A stretch of 64,000 nucleotides of DNA from Phycisphaerales bacterium (lineage in GTDB: Bacteria; Planctomycetota; Phycisphaerae; Phycisphaerales; UBA1924). Of this stretch, positions 27,133 through 37,811 are shown piece by piece (within the stretch, counting starts at the first letter, position 1; each line of letters opens with the position of its first letter). The stretch is taken from NCBI GenBank assembly GCA_016709445.1, contig JADJMV010000010.1, forward strand, positions 155,296 through 219,295, in the 5' to 3' direction. Under the pieces are notes generated by a model that was given only the letters and a program-made list of their open reading frames with translations, ran no database searches and had not been told where the DNA came from. The position numbers were made by a program, and so were the translations under genes.

Positions 27133-27972
27133 TCAGCCGCCGTTCAAGATCTGCATCGCCCGCTCCGGCGTCGCTCCCTCGTGCACGATCGCCATGAGTG
27201 CCCGCGTAATGCCCGCGGGGTTGGCGTGCTGGATCACATTCCGCCCATACACAATGCCGCTCGCCCCCTGCTCCATCAACGCGTGGGTGCGCCGGAAGAC
27301 CTCCTCCTCCGACGCCTTGCCCCCGCCCCGCACGAGCACGGGCACCCCCGCCGCCGTCTCGATCACGCGGTGGTAGATCGATACGTCGTCCGTCGGGTCG
27401 GCCTTGATGATGTCGGCGCCCAACTCCACGGCCTGGCGCACCAGCGGGATGATTTTCGCAGCGTCGCCGTCCACGCCGTAGCCGTCGGCGTTCGCGCCCT
27501 TCATGACCAGGGGTTCGACCATCAGCGGCATCCCGAACCGATCGCACTCGGCTCGCAGGCGCGAGACATTCTCAACGCAGCGCTCATGCACGGCGGGCTG
27601 GCCGGGCAGAAGCAGGATGTTGACGACGACGCACGCCGCGTCGAGACGGACGGCGGCGCCCACCGGGTCCTCGATCAGCCGGCTGAAGAGCGCAGCCGGA
27701 AGCGGACGCCCGTACACATTGGCCACGTCGGTCCGCAGCACCAGCGCGGGCTTGGCCCCGGGGCGATGCTGCAGGTGCGGGGCCATGCCCGGGCTGAGTT
27801 GGATCGCATCGGGCGCGGCCGCGATGATCGTCCCGATCGCCCGACGCATGTCCTCGATGCCGGATAGAAACCCTGCCTCGTTGAAGAAGCCGTGGTCGAT
27901 CGCGACGTCGAAGCACCTGCCATCGGCGGCCAGAAGCCGGTTCAGTCGCGGGGCAGCGGCGGGGTTGGGCAC
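27133..27972 (-). CDS. class I aldolase of the DhnA/LsrF-type family
   Basis: A 279-residue TIM-barrel aldolase. FDVAIDHGFFNE carries the conserved Asp-His of the first strand, ELGADIIKADPTDD provides the Schiff-base lysine, and VPVLVRGGGKASEEE plus GASGIVYGRNVIQH form the phosphate-binding end. These are features of class I fructose-bisphosphate aldolase/LsrF relatives. GTG 27972 starts MPNPAAAPRLNRLL and overlaps the end of the PfkB gene by 31 bases, so the two are one operon. Specific substrate (fructose 1,6-bisphosphate or another ketose phosphate) is unknown. Confidence 0.87.
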   Translation of the reverse strand: MPNPAAAPRLNRLLAADGRCFDVAIDHGFFNEAGFLSGIEDMRRAIGTIIAAAPDAIQLSPGMAPHLQHRPGAKPALVLRTDVANVYGRPLPAALFSRLIEDPVGAAVRLDAACVVVNILLLPGQPAVHERCVENVSRLRAECDRFGMPLMVEPLVMKGANADGYGVDGDAAKIIPLVRQAVELGADIIKADPTDDVSIYHRVIETAAGVPVLVRGGGKASEEEVFRRTHALMEQGASGIVYGRNVIQHANPAGITRALMAIVHEGATPERAMQILNGG

Positions 27973-28955
27973 GGCGGGGCTCCGGGGTCTCGGGCAGTGG
28001 GGGGTCGGGCGACGAAAGCGCGGGCTTCCTGCAGCGAGGGTACCGCCCCGGTCGCCCCCGGGCCGGTGATGGCCATGGCCGCGACGGCGTTCCCGAGGGC
28101 CGCGGCTGTTGGCAAACCCTCGCCGGCCAGGAATGCCGCGATCAGACCCGCACACCAGCAGTCCCCGGCGCCGGTCGCATCGACGACACGCCCGACCCGG
28201 AACGCGGGTACGTGGTTGACTCCTCCCGCCTCGTCCAGGCACAGCGCACCATGCTCGCCGAGCTTGATCGCGACCCGGCGGACCCCCTCGCGCCGAAAGA
28301 ATTCGGCCGCGTCCAAAGGCTCGGCCTCGCCGCTGATCGCGAGCGCCTCGGGGAGGCTGGGCACGAAGTCGTCGAGGTGAGGGAGTGCGGGACCGATGCG
28401 GGCTCGCCACTCCCGCGTGGAGAGCCCCTCGACAAAGACGGTGTCGAGCATGGTCCGGGCCCCGGCGGCCCGGGCGCGAGCGAGCAGGGCCGCCGCGGGC
28501 TCGCCGTCGAGCCGGTCCATCACCATGGCGCCGGCGACGAAAACGATGGGCCGGCCCGCGAGGGCCTCGTCGGGCACATCCGTCGCCGCGATGCGGGCGT
28601 TGGCGCCGGGAGTATGCAGAAAGCTCCGCTCGCCGCCGGGGTGCACGGCGACGAAACTGAAGGAGGTCCCCCGCTCCGGGTCGCGGACCACGCGGTCGGT
28701 CGCGACGCCGTGCCGGGCCAGTTCGTCGAGAACGAAATCGCCATTGGGGTCGCATCCGACGCGGGTGATGATGTCGGCGCCGATGCCGAGCCGGGCGAGG
28801 GCAAGCGTCGTGTTGACGGCGCAGCCGCCGGTGGCGGTGGTCAGTTCGTCAAAGACCTGCAGCCCCCCCGGCGCGGGGAATCGCTCGATGGTCCGGGCCA
28901 CGGCGTCGACCGTGGCGATGCCGATGATGAGCGGGCGTCCGGCTTCGGCAGGCAA
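27942..28955 (-). CDS. PfkB-family carbohydrate kinase
   Basis: A 337-residue ribokinase-fold kinase. PfkB signature 1 is near GGCAVNTTLALARLGI; signature 2 is DATGAGDCWCAGLIAAF, with the catalytic Asp. The start is TTG 28955, supported by GAGGAG eight bases upstream and by LIIGIATVDAVAR as the first strand. The C-terminus is Pro/Arg-rich and overlaps the aldolase start. Phosphorylating a sugar that the aldolase then splits is a reasonable pathway guess. The order kinase, aldolase, then oxidoreductase supports it. Confidence 0.88.
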   Translation of the reverse strand: MPAEAGRPLIIGIATVDAVARTIERFPAPGGLQVFDELTTATGGCAVNTTLALARLGIGADIITRVGCDPNGDFVLDELARHGVATDRVVRDPERGTSFSFVAVHPGGERSFLHTPGANARIAATDVPDEALAGRPIVFVAGAMVMDRLDGEPAAALLARARAAGARTMLDTVFVEGLSTREWRARIGPALPHLDDFVPSLPEALAISGEAEPLDAAEFFRREGVRRVAIKLGEHGALCLDEAGGVNHVPAFRVGRVVDATGAGDCWCAGLIAAFLAGEGLPTAAALGNAVAAMAITGPGATGAVPSLQEARAFVARPPTARDPGAPPCPTPPLPRD

Positions 28956-29058
28956 GGGGCGGCTCCTCGGGACGGCCTCAGGATAACCGACCCACGCGCC
29001 GTCACACGGGCCGGGCTCGCTCCGCGGGGTACACTCCGACCCTGCCACGGAGCGGCCG

Positions 29059-30628
29059 TTGTCCCGACCACCCATCGCCCTGCCGAGCGGACACTTCATG
29101 GGCCTCGCGCCCCTCGATGTGTGGGTGCGCCTGCTCGCCTCGTGCCGGCGCGGCGTACACCCCCGGTACTGGCTCCGCCTCGCCTGTGCCGTCGCGACCA
29201 GCTCGCTCGCGACGGCGGTCACGCTCCCGGAGCGTCTCATCCTCGCGCCCTACCTGGCGTTCCGCTTCCGCGGCCTCGCACCCCATTTCGTCCCGCGACG
29301 CAACGCAGTCTGCATCCTGGGCTACTTCCGCTCCGGGACGACGCACCTGCACAACCTGCTCTCGACCCACCCCGACATCGTGACACCCAAGTGGGTCCAG
29401 GCGATGTCGCCCCAGGGCTTCTGGCTCAGCTGGTCGCTCCTGCGCTGGGCCCTCGTGCCCTTCCTGCCCAACACCCGACCCCAGGACGAGGTGGCCTTCG
29501 GCCCCGACTGGCCGGCCGAGGACGACTTCGCGCACAACAACTGGTCACTCGCCTCGAGCCTGCCCGGGCGGCTCGTCCTCGTCCAGGAGCGCGAGCGGTG
29601 GGGGCGTTTCAATGCGCTGTCAGGACTCAGCGCGAGCGAACTGGCCCGCTGGCGTCGCGCCGCCGCGGCCTTCGCCTGGAAGGTCGGAGCCTCCAAGCCC
29701 GGCCGGTCGCTGCTGCTCAAAACGCCGAGCCACACGGCGCGCGTTGCAGAACTCGACCGCCTCTTTGGGGGGCGCGTGCGGTTCGTCCACATCACGCCGC
29801 GTCGAGGACGTCGTGCGTTCCAATGTCGCGATGCACGCCCGGCTGGAGGGCCAGTCGCTCCAGGAATTGCCGGACGAAGCCGCGACCCGCGAGGCGATCG
29901 TGGAGGAGTACGTGGACTCCGAGCGGCGCTTCCTGACCGAATCGCAGGGACTGGGATTGATCGAGTCGCAGCGTCTGGTGCGGATGCGCTACGACGACCT
30001 CGTGGCCGCCCCACTGGCCGAACTCGAGCGGGTCTGCACCACGCTCGGGCTTCGGTGGGATGGCGAGGTCCGCCGCCGCGCCACGACCTATCTCGCCGAA
30101 GTCGGCGAGTACCGGGCCCGCAAGCACCAAGCCGACAAGACCAACGAAGACCCGCGACTTGCCGACCTGGAGCAGGCGCTCACCGAAGGGCTGCCACCCC
30201 GCCGCGAGCCGGAGCCGCCCCCGCCGGCCGCGAGCCGGGGACGCGGAGCACTGCCCGGCGTCCTGGGAGCCCTTCTCGGAGCCGCGGCCTGTCTGGCGGT
30301 CTGGCTCTGGCTCGCCCACCTCACCCACCGCAGGCTCGATCTCCTGACCTGGCCCCTGGGCGTCGTGGTCGGGCGCGCCGCGCTGCGAGGCTCGGGCCGG
30401 GGCGATTGGAAGCTCGGCCTCTGCGCGGCGATCGCCGTCGGCGCCATGGTGCTCGCCTCGGTCTGGCCCCTGCCGGAAATCGCCAACGGCTGGGTCGGGC
30501 CCGACCGCTTCCACGCCATGCGGGACGCCTACGGCTCGTTCAACAACAACTACGTCTACATGCTCTTCGGCATGCTCGCCGCCTACCGATACGGCTCCCG
30601 CCGCTTCCTCAAGCCGCCAGGCATGTAA
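29059..30628 (+). CDS. sulfotransferase-family protein fused to a C-terminal membrane domain, frame broken near 29798
   Basis: About 523 residues after correction. The N-terminal segment is hydrophobic. The sulfotransferase fold follows, with the 5'-PSB-like loop LGYFRSGTTHLHNLL, KTPSHTARVAEL, and the 3'-phosphate region RRVEDVVRSNVAMH, which is read only after switching frame near 29795-29800. Family-typical MRYDDLVAAPLAELERV comes next. After a Pro-rich linker the protein has three or four transmembrane segments (GVLGALLGAAACLAVWLWLA, LCAAIAVGAMVLASVWPL). This tail is not part of ordinary sulfotransferases. TTG 29059 has GGAG upstream; ATG 29098 is an alternative. Confidence 0.8.
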
Positions 30629-30642
30629 CCAACCCCCACCCC

Positions 30643-30706
30643 CTCTGTCCCTCTGTCCCTCTGTCCCTCTGTCCCTTTGTCCCTCTGTCCCTCTGTCCCT
30701 CTGTCC
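30643..30706. repeat. eight tandem 8-bp repeats
   Basis: CTCTGTCC repeats eight times, one copy reading CTTTGTCC. It sits between the sulfotransferase stop and the convergent gene at 30715. The array is pyrimidine-only apart from G and recalls the GAGAC-rich elements near mqnE and ahcY read on the other strand. Confidence 0.95.
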
Positions 30707-30714
30707 CTCCCCAT

Positions 30715-31101
30715 TCACACCCACACGTTCACAATGATGCCCGGTTCCTTGCCAACCTTCGTGTTCCACTCGCCGATCGCGCTCGTCACCAGCTTCACTT
30801 CGTACTGCGGATGCGCATCCAGCCACTCATTGATCTGCTGATCCAGGAACTGGAGCGCGTCGTCGGAGAGCTTGGAGCGGAAGCTGCGGACGTGGATCGC
30901 CCCGGTGCCGGGCGTGTTCGGCGTGCGGCTCCAGTTGTCCTCGTGCCGGACGCCACCGATATTCTTCTGCACGCCGGAGTTGAAGCTGATCTTCGAACTC
31001 GGGGCAGCCGACCCGGCCGGCGCCGGGTTCTTGGTGTGCGGCACGGCGATAGGGCCACCATCGTCGGGATACTCAACGGGGTGGAGCAGCGGACCTGGCA
31101 T
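30715..31101 (-). CDS. conserved hypothetical protein
   Basis: A 128-residue soluble protein with GGAGG upstream of ATG 31101. It opens MPGPLLHPVEYPDDGGPIAV. The C-terminal half looks like a compact alpha/beta domain (HVRSFRSKLSDDALQFLD, QINEWLDAHPQYEVKLVTS, ending EPGIIVNVWV). I recall similar planctomycete proteins but no assigned function. The first 50 residues look flexible and Pro/Ser-rich. It runs with the LigD-PE-like gene upstream on the same strand (75-base gap). Confidence 0.78.
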   Translation of the reverse strand: MPGPLLHPVEYPDDGGPIAVPHTKNPAPAGSAAPSSKISFNSGVQKNIGGVRHEDNWSRTPNTPGTGAIHVRSFRSKLSDDALQFLDQQINEWLDAHPQYEVKLVTSAIGEWNTKVGKEPGIIVNVWV

Positions 31102-31176
31102 GTCGGGCCTCCTGGAATGCGGGAGAACCCCGCGGGAGATGCGACCAGCATACCAGATCGCCTCGCTCTCACGACG

Positions 31177-31575
31177 TCATGTATCGAAACAGCCCACGAA
31201 ATCGAATCCAAGCACCCAGCCGCCTTCGGCGCCGGGGCGGCCCCGGACATGGATCCGGATCCCCTCCAATGCCGCCTCGGCCTCGAAGCAATCCGGCGCA
31301 TCGGTGAGAATCACACCGGTGCCGCTGGCGATCCGCCGGACGCTTCCGCGTCCGCCCGAGACCGGCCCCTCATAGGCCAGATAGAGCCGACGGTGCGGCT
31401 CGAGCCGCGCAGCCCGCAACTCGACGCCGGGGCCCGGCGGCACGGGCAGCCTCCACGCGACGAGCACCCGGTCCTCAGGGCCAGTCCCCGGTCCGGGCCC
31501 CGCGGGCTCGATCAGCCAATCAAAGTGGTGCGAGCCATCGGGCAGATCATGCCGGAGGAGGACGGAGCGGCCCAT
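31177..31575 (-). CDS. LigD 3'-phosphoesterase-like domain protein
   Basis: A 132-residue stand-alone protein. The opening LLRHDLPDGSHHFDWLIE, then VAWRLP, and RRLYLAYEGPVSGGRGSVRR match the DNA polymerase/ligase N-terminal (LigD PE) family, whose members trim 3'-phosphate ends using conserved His and Arg residues. In this short form no ligase or polymerase follows and no Ku gene is nearby. ATG 31575 is chosen because it leads straight into the first strand. Function in DNA end repair is inferred from the family only. Confidence 0.72.
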   Translation of the reverse strand: MGRSVLLRHDLPDGSHHFDWLIEPAGPGPGTGPEDRVLVAWRLPVPPGPGVELRAARLEPHRRLYLAYEGPVSGGRGSVRRIASGTGVILTDAPDCFEAEAALEGIRIHVRGRPGAEGGWVLGFDFVGCFDT

Positions 31576-31673
31576 GGTCGATGCTAAGGGGCCGGGGCGG
31601 CCGATAGAGGGGGGGAGTACCATGTTGGGCCCTCCCGGGGTTGGTTCGCGGGGGCGGATCGGAGTGCGAATTG

Positions 31674-32357
31674 ATGAACCGTGCGAACGTATCGAGGCTT
31701 GCCGTGGCCGGGTCCGGGCTCGCGATGCTGCTGGGAATGGGGCTGGCCGGCTGCTCGCAGCGCCCGCTCTCTTCCCTCCGCGCCGACGGCAACTACTACT
31801 ACTACCGGGGGGACTACAGCTCCGCCCTGCCCTATTACCAGGAGGTCGTGGACCGCAAGGGCGGAAACGCCGAGGGCCACTACGAGCTTGGGCGCACGCT
31901 CCTCGCCCTCGGGCGCGCGAGCGAAGCCCGCGAGCAGATGGTCCTCGCCAACAGCCTCGAGCCAGAGAATATGGAGTATTTCGACGGCCTCGCCGACGCC
32001 TTCGTCGCCACCGGCGATGAGGACCAGCTCTTCCAGGCCCTGGAGCACCAGGCCCGGGACCGCGGGGGTGTCGCCGACTATCTGCGGATGGGTCGATACG
32101 CCCTGAAACTCGGGCACCCCGACGAGGCCGAGCGAGCCCTGCTCGGCGCGGCCGAGATCGACGACGGCAAGACCCCAGCCCCGCAGCTCGCGCTCGCCGA
32201 TTTCTACCACGCCATCGGGGACAAAGACAACGAAGTCCGACGCCTGCGGATGGCCCTCTGGTTCGATCCGGCCGACACCGAGATCCAGACCCGGCTCCGC
32301 GAACTGGGCCAGATCCCAGGACCGACCTTCGTGCTCGAGCCGAGCGGCCGGGACTAG
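31674..32357 (+). CDS. TPR lipoprotein
   Basis: A 227-residue protein. A lipoprotein signal ends LGMGLAGC and is followed by tetratricopeptide-like repeats (GNYYYYRGDYSSALPYYQEV, AEGHYELGRTLLALGRASEA, DYLRMGRYALKLGHPDEAERA, LALADFYHAIGDKDNEV). It probably acts as a protein-interaction module in the envelope. GGAGTG precedes ATG 31674. It ends 15 bases before the promoter of the ArsR-methyltransferase gene and is divergent from the LigD-PE-like gene. Confidence 0.88.
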   Translation: MNRANVSRLAVAGSGLAMLLGMGLAGCSQRPLSSLRADGNYYYYRGDYSSALPYYQEVVDRKGGNAEGHYELGRTLLALGRASEAREQMVLANSLEPENMEYFDGLADAFVATGDEDQLFQALEHQARDRGGVADYLRMGRYALKLGHPDEAERALLGAAEIDDGKTPAPQLALADFYHAIGDKDNEVRRLRMALWFDPADTEIQTRLRELGQIPGPTFVLEPSGRD

Positions 32358-32372
32358 GGTCCTTCCCCCAGC

Positions 32373-32400
32373 TTGACATCGCCCGAACCGCTTGTACACT
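32373..32400 (+). promoter_or_regulatory. sigma-70-like promoter of the ArsR-methyltransferase gene
   Basis: TTGACA (32373-32378) and TACACT (32395-32400) are separated by 16 bases. Transcription would begin near 32406, leaving only about ten bases before the ATG at 32417, so the message would be nearly leaderless. No Shine-Dalgarno is seen. Confidence 0.75.
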
Positions 32401-32422
32401 TCATCCGGATTAACGGATGAAG
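32399..32422. promoter_or_regulatory. operator-like palindrome overlapping the start codon
   Basis: Perfect 9-bp arms CTTCATCCG (32399-32407) and CGGATGAAG (32414-32422) flank GATTAA. It covers the transcription start and the ATG (32417-32419), a position suited to autorepression by the encoded ArsR-type protein. Confidence 0.75.
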
Positions 32423-33382
32423 CACCCCTGCGAAGAGCAACTTGCCGAGCAACTGGCCTCGCTGTGCGAGCCGGTCCGCCTGCGCGTGCTCGCGCTCCTT
32501 GAGGCCGAGGAACTCTCGGTCGGAGAGGTCGCGAGGGTGGTGCAACTGCCACAGTCCACGGTGAGTCGTCACCTCAAGGTGCTCGCCGAGGCGGGATGGA
32601 CGTCCCGACGCCCCGTGGGGACCGCGACGCTCTACAGCCTCGAACCCGGTGCACTGGACGAGGGAACGGCGGACCTCTGGCAGGCCGTCCGCAAGACGCT
32701 CGATGGCTCCCCGCAGATCGAGGAAGACCGCGTCCGGCTCGCCGCAGTCGTGGCGGATCGTCCGACGGACAGTCGCGCGTTCTTCGGCCGGATCGGCGGC
32801 GAGTGGGACGAACTCCGCCGCGGGCTCTTCGGAGACCGGTTCACATGCGAGGCGATGCTCTCGCTCATCCCGCCGACATGGACCGTCGCCGACCTGGGCT
32901 GCGGCACGGGGGACGCCGCCGCATGGCTGGCCACCCGGGTGGAGCGGGTCATCGCAGTCGATCAGTCCGGCGCGATGCTCAAGGCAGCCCGTACGCGCCT
33001 GGCCGGCGTTGCCGGAGTCGAGTTTGTGGAAGGGCCGCTCGAGGGTCTGCCCCTGGCGCCCCGCAGCGTCGACGCGGCCGTCTGCCTGTTGGTGCTGCAC
33101 CATCTGGAGGACCCGGCGGGGGCGATCCGCGAGATGGCGCGGATTGTGCGCTCCGACCGGGGGGGCGGCGTCGCGCTCGTGGTCGACATGATTGAGCATC
33201 AGCGCCAGGAATACCGACACACTATGGGGCACCGGCACCTCGGCTTCGCGCCCGAGCTGGTCGGGGCCTGGATGCGGGAGGCCGGGTTTGCCCGGGTCGA
33301 GACCCGGGCATTGGCCCGAGAGCCGGACGGGAAGGGCCCCGGATTGTTTGCCGCCGCGGGCTGGGCCGGCGGTCCCGGCTGA
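32417..33382 (+). CDS. ArsR-family regulator fused to a SAM methyltransferase domain
   Basis: A 321-residue two-domain protein. Residues 1-90 are an ArsR winged helix (SLCEPVRLRVLALLEAEE, VGEVARVVQLPQSTVSRHLKVL). Residues about 140-321 are a class I methyltransferase (motif I VADLGCGTGDAAAWLA, AVDQSGAMLKAAR, LLVLHHLEDP). This fusion is known next to SAM-cycle genes, and in Proteobacteria SahR-type ArsR regulators control that cycle. The ahcY gene follows 80 bases downstream. Binding of SAM or S-adenosylhomocysteine as the sensed signal is a reasonable inference. ATG 32417 lies inside its likely operator. Confidence 0.9.
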   Translation: MKHPCEEQLAEQLASLCEPVRLRVLALLEAEELSVGEVARVVQLPQSTVSRHLKVLAEAGWTSRRPVGTATLYSLEPGALDEGTADLWQAVRKTLDGSPQIEEDRVRLAAVVADRPTDSRAFFGRIGGEWDELRRGLFGDRFTCEAMLSLIPPTWTVADLGCGTGDAAAWLATRVERVIAVDQSGAMLKAARTRLAGVAGVEFVEGPLEGLPLAPRSVDAAVCLLVLHHLEDPAGAIREMARIVRSDRGGGVALVVDMIEHQRQEYRHTMGHRHLGFAPELVGAWMREAGFARVETRALAREPDGKGPGLFAAAGWAGGPG

Positions 33383-33462
33383 AGAATGAACGACAGACAT
33401 ACGGCCGCGGGACACGCGGCAGGACCTGGCGGGGCTGGGACCCGCCTCATACGGAGATGACG

Positions 33463-34991
<1,529 letters not shown>

Positions 34992-34992
<1 letters not shown>

Positions 34993-35034
34993 AGACGGAG
35001 AGACGAAGAGACGCCGAGACGAAGAGACGAAGTG
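34992..35034. repeat. GAGACG-rich repeat after ahcY
   Basis: A purine-rich run of GAGACGA/GAGACGG-type units directly after the ahcY stop. It resembles one arm of the 36-bp inverted repeat inside mqnE (both contain GAAGAGACG followed by AGTGGG) and probably belongs to the same family. Confidence 0.7.
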
Positions 35035-35036
35035 GG

Positions 35037-35075
35037 CGGGCCCCGGAGCGCATCCGGGGCCCGCTGCTTTGGTTG
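35037..35075 (+). terminator. terminator hairpin after ahcY
   Basis: CGGGCCCCGGA (35037-35047) pairs perfectly with TCCGGGGCCCG (35053-35063) around GCGCA. It is followed by CTGCTTTGGTTG, a weak T-tract. It separates ahcY from the convergent dockerin gene. Confidence 0.65.
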
Positions 35076-35099
35076 TTCAACCCGTCATGGCGCGACCAG

Positions 35100-36761
35100 T
35101 CAGCAGCCCGCGTTCCACAGGTTCAGGAAGCACAGCACGTCGCGGGTGTCAACGACGCCGTTGCCATCGCAGTCGGACGAGGCGTCCGAGGCGGCCCACG
35201 CGTTGAGGAACGCCAGCACATCGCGGGTGTCCACCGCACCGTCGCCGTTGAAATCCGCGAAGCACGACGCCTCCGGGGCGTACAACCCGTCCCGGGTGTT
35301 GCGTGCGTGATACGTGGGCCACTCGCGCCCGGTCGTCGAATACGAATCGGGCAGCGTGTAGAGATTCACATCCACTCCGCCGGCGTAGTAGGAGAGCACG
35401 GCCAGCTCGTCGTGGCCGTCGCCGTCGACATCAGCGATCGTCGCGCCGTTCAGATAGGTGAAGCCGTGCGGCCGGAGCGGGAACCCCGGCAGCTCGGCGC
35501 CGGTCGTGTCGACGCCGAAGAGGAAACCCTGGTCGTCCACCGTGAAGTTGTGGTCGGCGAAGATCTCCATGACGCCATCACCGTTGATATCGGCGACCGT
35601 CATCGGCCCCTCGCTCCCACCCCCGTGGGTGCTCTCGACAAAGGGGAATCCGGCGCGAGTCGCCCCGTGGGTGTCCCACACCCAGAAGCACTTGCTCGGC
35701 GGCGAGGCGTACCCCGCCTGCCCCGCGATCACCTCGAGCGCCCCATCGCCCTCGAGGTCGGTGATGGTGGGGGCGCAGTACGACCAGGTGTCAAAGTGGA
35801 ACGGCCACCCGTTGACGAGCGAGCCATCGTGCTGAAACAGATAGGCCCCCGCGGCGCTCTGGTGGGCCGCGACCGCGATCTCGAGGTCGCCGTCACCGTC
35901 GATATCGGCCAGGGCCGCGGACTGATAGCTGAAGTTCGCCCCGCTGATCCCGCGGGGCCAGCCGGGCTCGGCTGTGCCGTCGGTCTGGAGCAGGTACATC
36001 TGGTCGTACGACATGCAGAAGATCTCGGGGGCGCCGTCGTGGTCGATGTCCGCGACGGCCGGTGTGGCCGTGGGCACATGGCTGAGGGCCACCGGCCAGT
36101 TTCCGCCCCATTCGCTCCCGTCCATCTCGATCACGTGGACATAGCCGATCGGATAGGCGCGCTGCGTGGCGATGATCTCGAGCTGCCCGTCCCCGTCGAG
36201 GTCGTAGAGCGTCGGGGAGGACTCGACATTGCCGTTGTCCAGGCTCAGCGGGAACCCCGGCAGTGGTGTGCCGTCGTGGTTGAAGATGTAGAACCGGCCG
36301 CCGCTGGTCTGGCCGCGGGTGTGGAGCACGATCTCGACATCCCCGTCGCCGTCGAGGTCCGCGACCGCGGCGGGGTATTGCGGGAAGCCGACGGTGGTGA
36401 CCGGGAAGCCGGCGACGGGAGCGCCGTCGTTGTGCCAGGCATAGAGCTTGCCCTCGGTGCTGCTCACGATGATCTCGAGCTGCCCGTCGCCGTCGAGGTC
36501 GGCGAGGACGGCGCCGCGCGTCGGCGCAAAGTTGGGATGGCGCCCGATGCTGATCGGGAACCCGGGCATCTGCGAGATCTCCCGCTTCGTGCCCGAAGAC
36601 CCGGTATCGGTCCACGGCATGTCTCGGATCGTGAGCCGGCCCGGCACGGCCTGGTCGGCATCGGAGAACGACGCGATCGCCGCGGTCTGTGCGAGGGCGG
36701 GCGTGCTCATCGCAAACGCGAGTCCGGCCAAGACGATCAGCGAGGCTGTTGTGGTGCGCAT
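35100..36761 (-). CDS. secreted FG-GAP/VCBS-repeat beta-propeller protein with GC-type dockerin
   Basis: A 553-residue exported protein. The signal peptide ends PALAQ. At least seven FG-GAP-like blades follow, each with a DLDGDGQLEI or DIDGDGDLEIAV-type calcium loop and a GFP-containing strand, making a beta-propeller (residues about 80-480). The end is a GC-type dockerin (DFNGDGAVDTRDV, DCDGNGVVDTRDV, terminal AGC). GAGGAG precedes ATG 36761. Likely a calcium-stabilised surface-binding protein; ligand unknown. It shares its dockerin subtype (DTRDV) with the gene at 38.8 kb. Confidence 0.92.
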   Translation of the reverse strand: MRTTTASLIVLAGLAFAMSTPALAQTAAIASFSDADQAVPGRLTIRDMPWTDTGSSGTKREISQMPGFPISIGRHPNFAPTRGAVLADLDGDGQLEIIVSSTEGKLYAWHNDGAPVAGFPVTTVGFPQYPAAVADLDGDGDVEIVLHTRGQTSGGRFYIFNHDGTPLPGFPLSLDNGNVESSPTLYDLDGDGQLEIIATQRAYPIGYVHVIEMDGSEWGGNWPVALSHVPTATPAVADIDHDGAPEIFCMSYDQMYLLQTDGTAEPGWPRGISGANFSYQSAALADIDGDGDLEIAVAAHQSAAGAYLFQHDGSLVNGWPFHFDTWSYCAPTITDLEGDGALEVIAGQAGYASPPSKCFWVWDTHGATRAGFPFVESTHGGGSEGPMTVADINGDGVMEIFADHNFTVDDQGFLFGVDTTGAELPGFPLRPHGFTYLNGATIADVDGDGHDELAVLSYYAGGVDVNLYTLPDSYSTTGREWPTYHARNTRDGLYAPEASCFADFNGDGAVDTRDVLAFLNAWAASDASSDCDGNGVVDTRDVLCFLNLWNAGC

Positions 36762-36883
36762 CTCAAGCTCCTCTCTCCGTGAGTCGGGTGCACCCGCACC
36801 CAACCCACCACCCTAGCGTCCGGGTTCTCCGGGCACAAGGGCCCGCCGGCGCGACCCGCGAGAACGCCGGAGACCCCGCGGGC

Positions 36884-37799
36884 TCAGCCGGATCCGAGCG
36901 GGATGCGGGGCTGCCATTTCAGCCACGAATCTTCGGGCTCGTCCGCGAGTTCGAACCGCCGGCCGCTCTCCACCATCTCGCCCGGCTTGTCCGGCGTGGC
37001 GAAGGCGATCCCGCCGCTGACGACCGATTCGAGCGAGTCGGTGCGGATGTCGAGCCCCTTGAAGAGCCCCCAGTCGGCGGTGATGCCCGAGACGTTGTAG
37101 AACCGTGTGTTGGCCCGGACGAGCGTCGCGAACCCGGGGTCAATGGTGATCACCAGATCGACGCCGGTCGCATCATCCGCCAGCGCGGCGTCGACCACCT
37201 GCCCGACCTGGATATCGCGGTAGCTGACCGGCGACCCCGCCCGCAGCGCCGTGCGCCGGTGGGCGCGGAGAGTGAGCAGGAGCGAGCCATCGGTGGGCGG
37301 GGAGCGGCGGGGCATCCGCGAGCCCCTCGAACGTGGCGACGCGATTGCCCGCCGGGGGGCCGGGCTCAACCGTGATCGAACGCGGCCCGAGCAGCGCGTC
37401 GAGCCCCGAGACGCCGCGGAGCGAAACCTCGGGGCGCACGATCCAGAGCTTGGTCCCCTCGACGGCGATACCCGCCGCGTCGTGCGCCAGGTCGATCTCG
37501 ACGATCACGCTCGCCGCGTCGGCCGCCAGGCGGACGCGGCGAACCTGCCCGATCTGCACACCCCGGCAGCTCACGGGATCGCCCGGACGCAGGCCCGCGC
37601 CGTCGACGAACCGCACGGTGACCGGGACCGGGCGCGAGTTCAGCGCCTGCACACCCACCACGCCCAGGATCGCGAGCACCCCGAGCGGGATGAGCCAAGC
37701 CCAGGACCAGCGTCGGTCGCGCACGATGCGCGCCTCCGGGGGGTTGTCGGGCCCGGGCGGGCCGCCTGCGGCCGTGGAATTGGTCGGCGATTCGCGCAA
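36884..37799 (-). CDS. pqiB: PqiB-like MCE (MlaD-domain) protein, frame broken at 37309-37312
   Basis: About 305 residues after correction. TTG 37799 is strongly supported by AAGGAG eight bases upstream. A transmembrane segment (SWAWLIPLGVLAILGVVGV) precedes two MCE/MlaD domains (VTVRFVDGAGLRPGDPVSCRG; LRAGSPVSYRDIQVGQV). MCE proteins build lipid channels between inner and outer membranes. The reading frame changes in the C-run at 37309-37312; removing one C joins both parts. E. coli PqiB has three MCE domains, here only two are seen. pqiA lies 12 bases upstream, so they form one operon. Confidence 0.85.
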
Positions 37800-37811
37800 T
37801 TCGTCTTCTCC

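Noticed and set aside
30643..30706. Possible CRISPR or phase-variable coding tract
   Set aside because: Eight-base tandem units outside any reading frame; simple slippage repeat.
33383..33462. SAH riboswitch upstream of ahcY
   Set aside because: No matching conserved core or pairing was found in the 80-base gap; regulation by the adjacent ArsR fusion is more likely.
35073..36782. Long plus-strand frame opposite the FG-GAP dockerin gene
   Set aside because: Mirror of the repeated calcium-loop codons; no start signal or domain.
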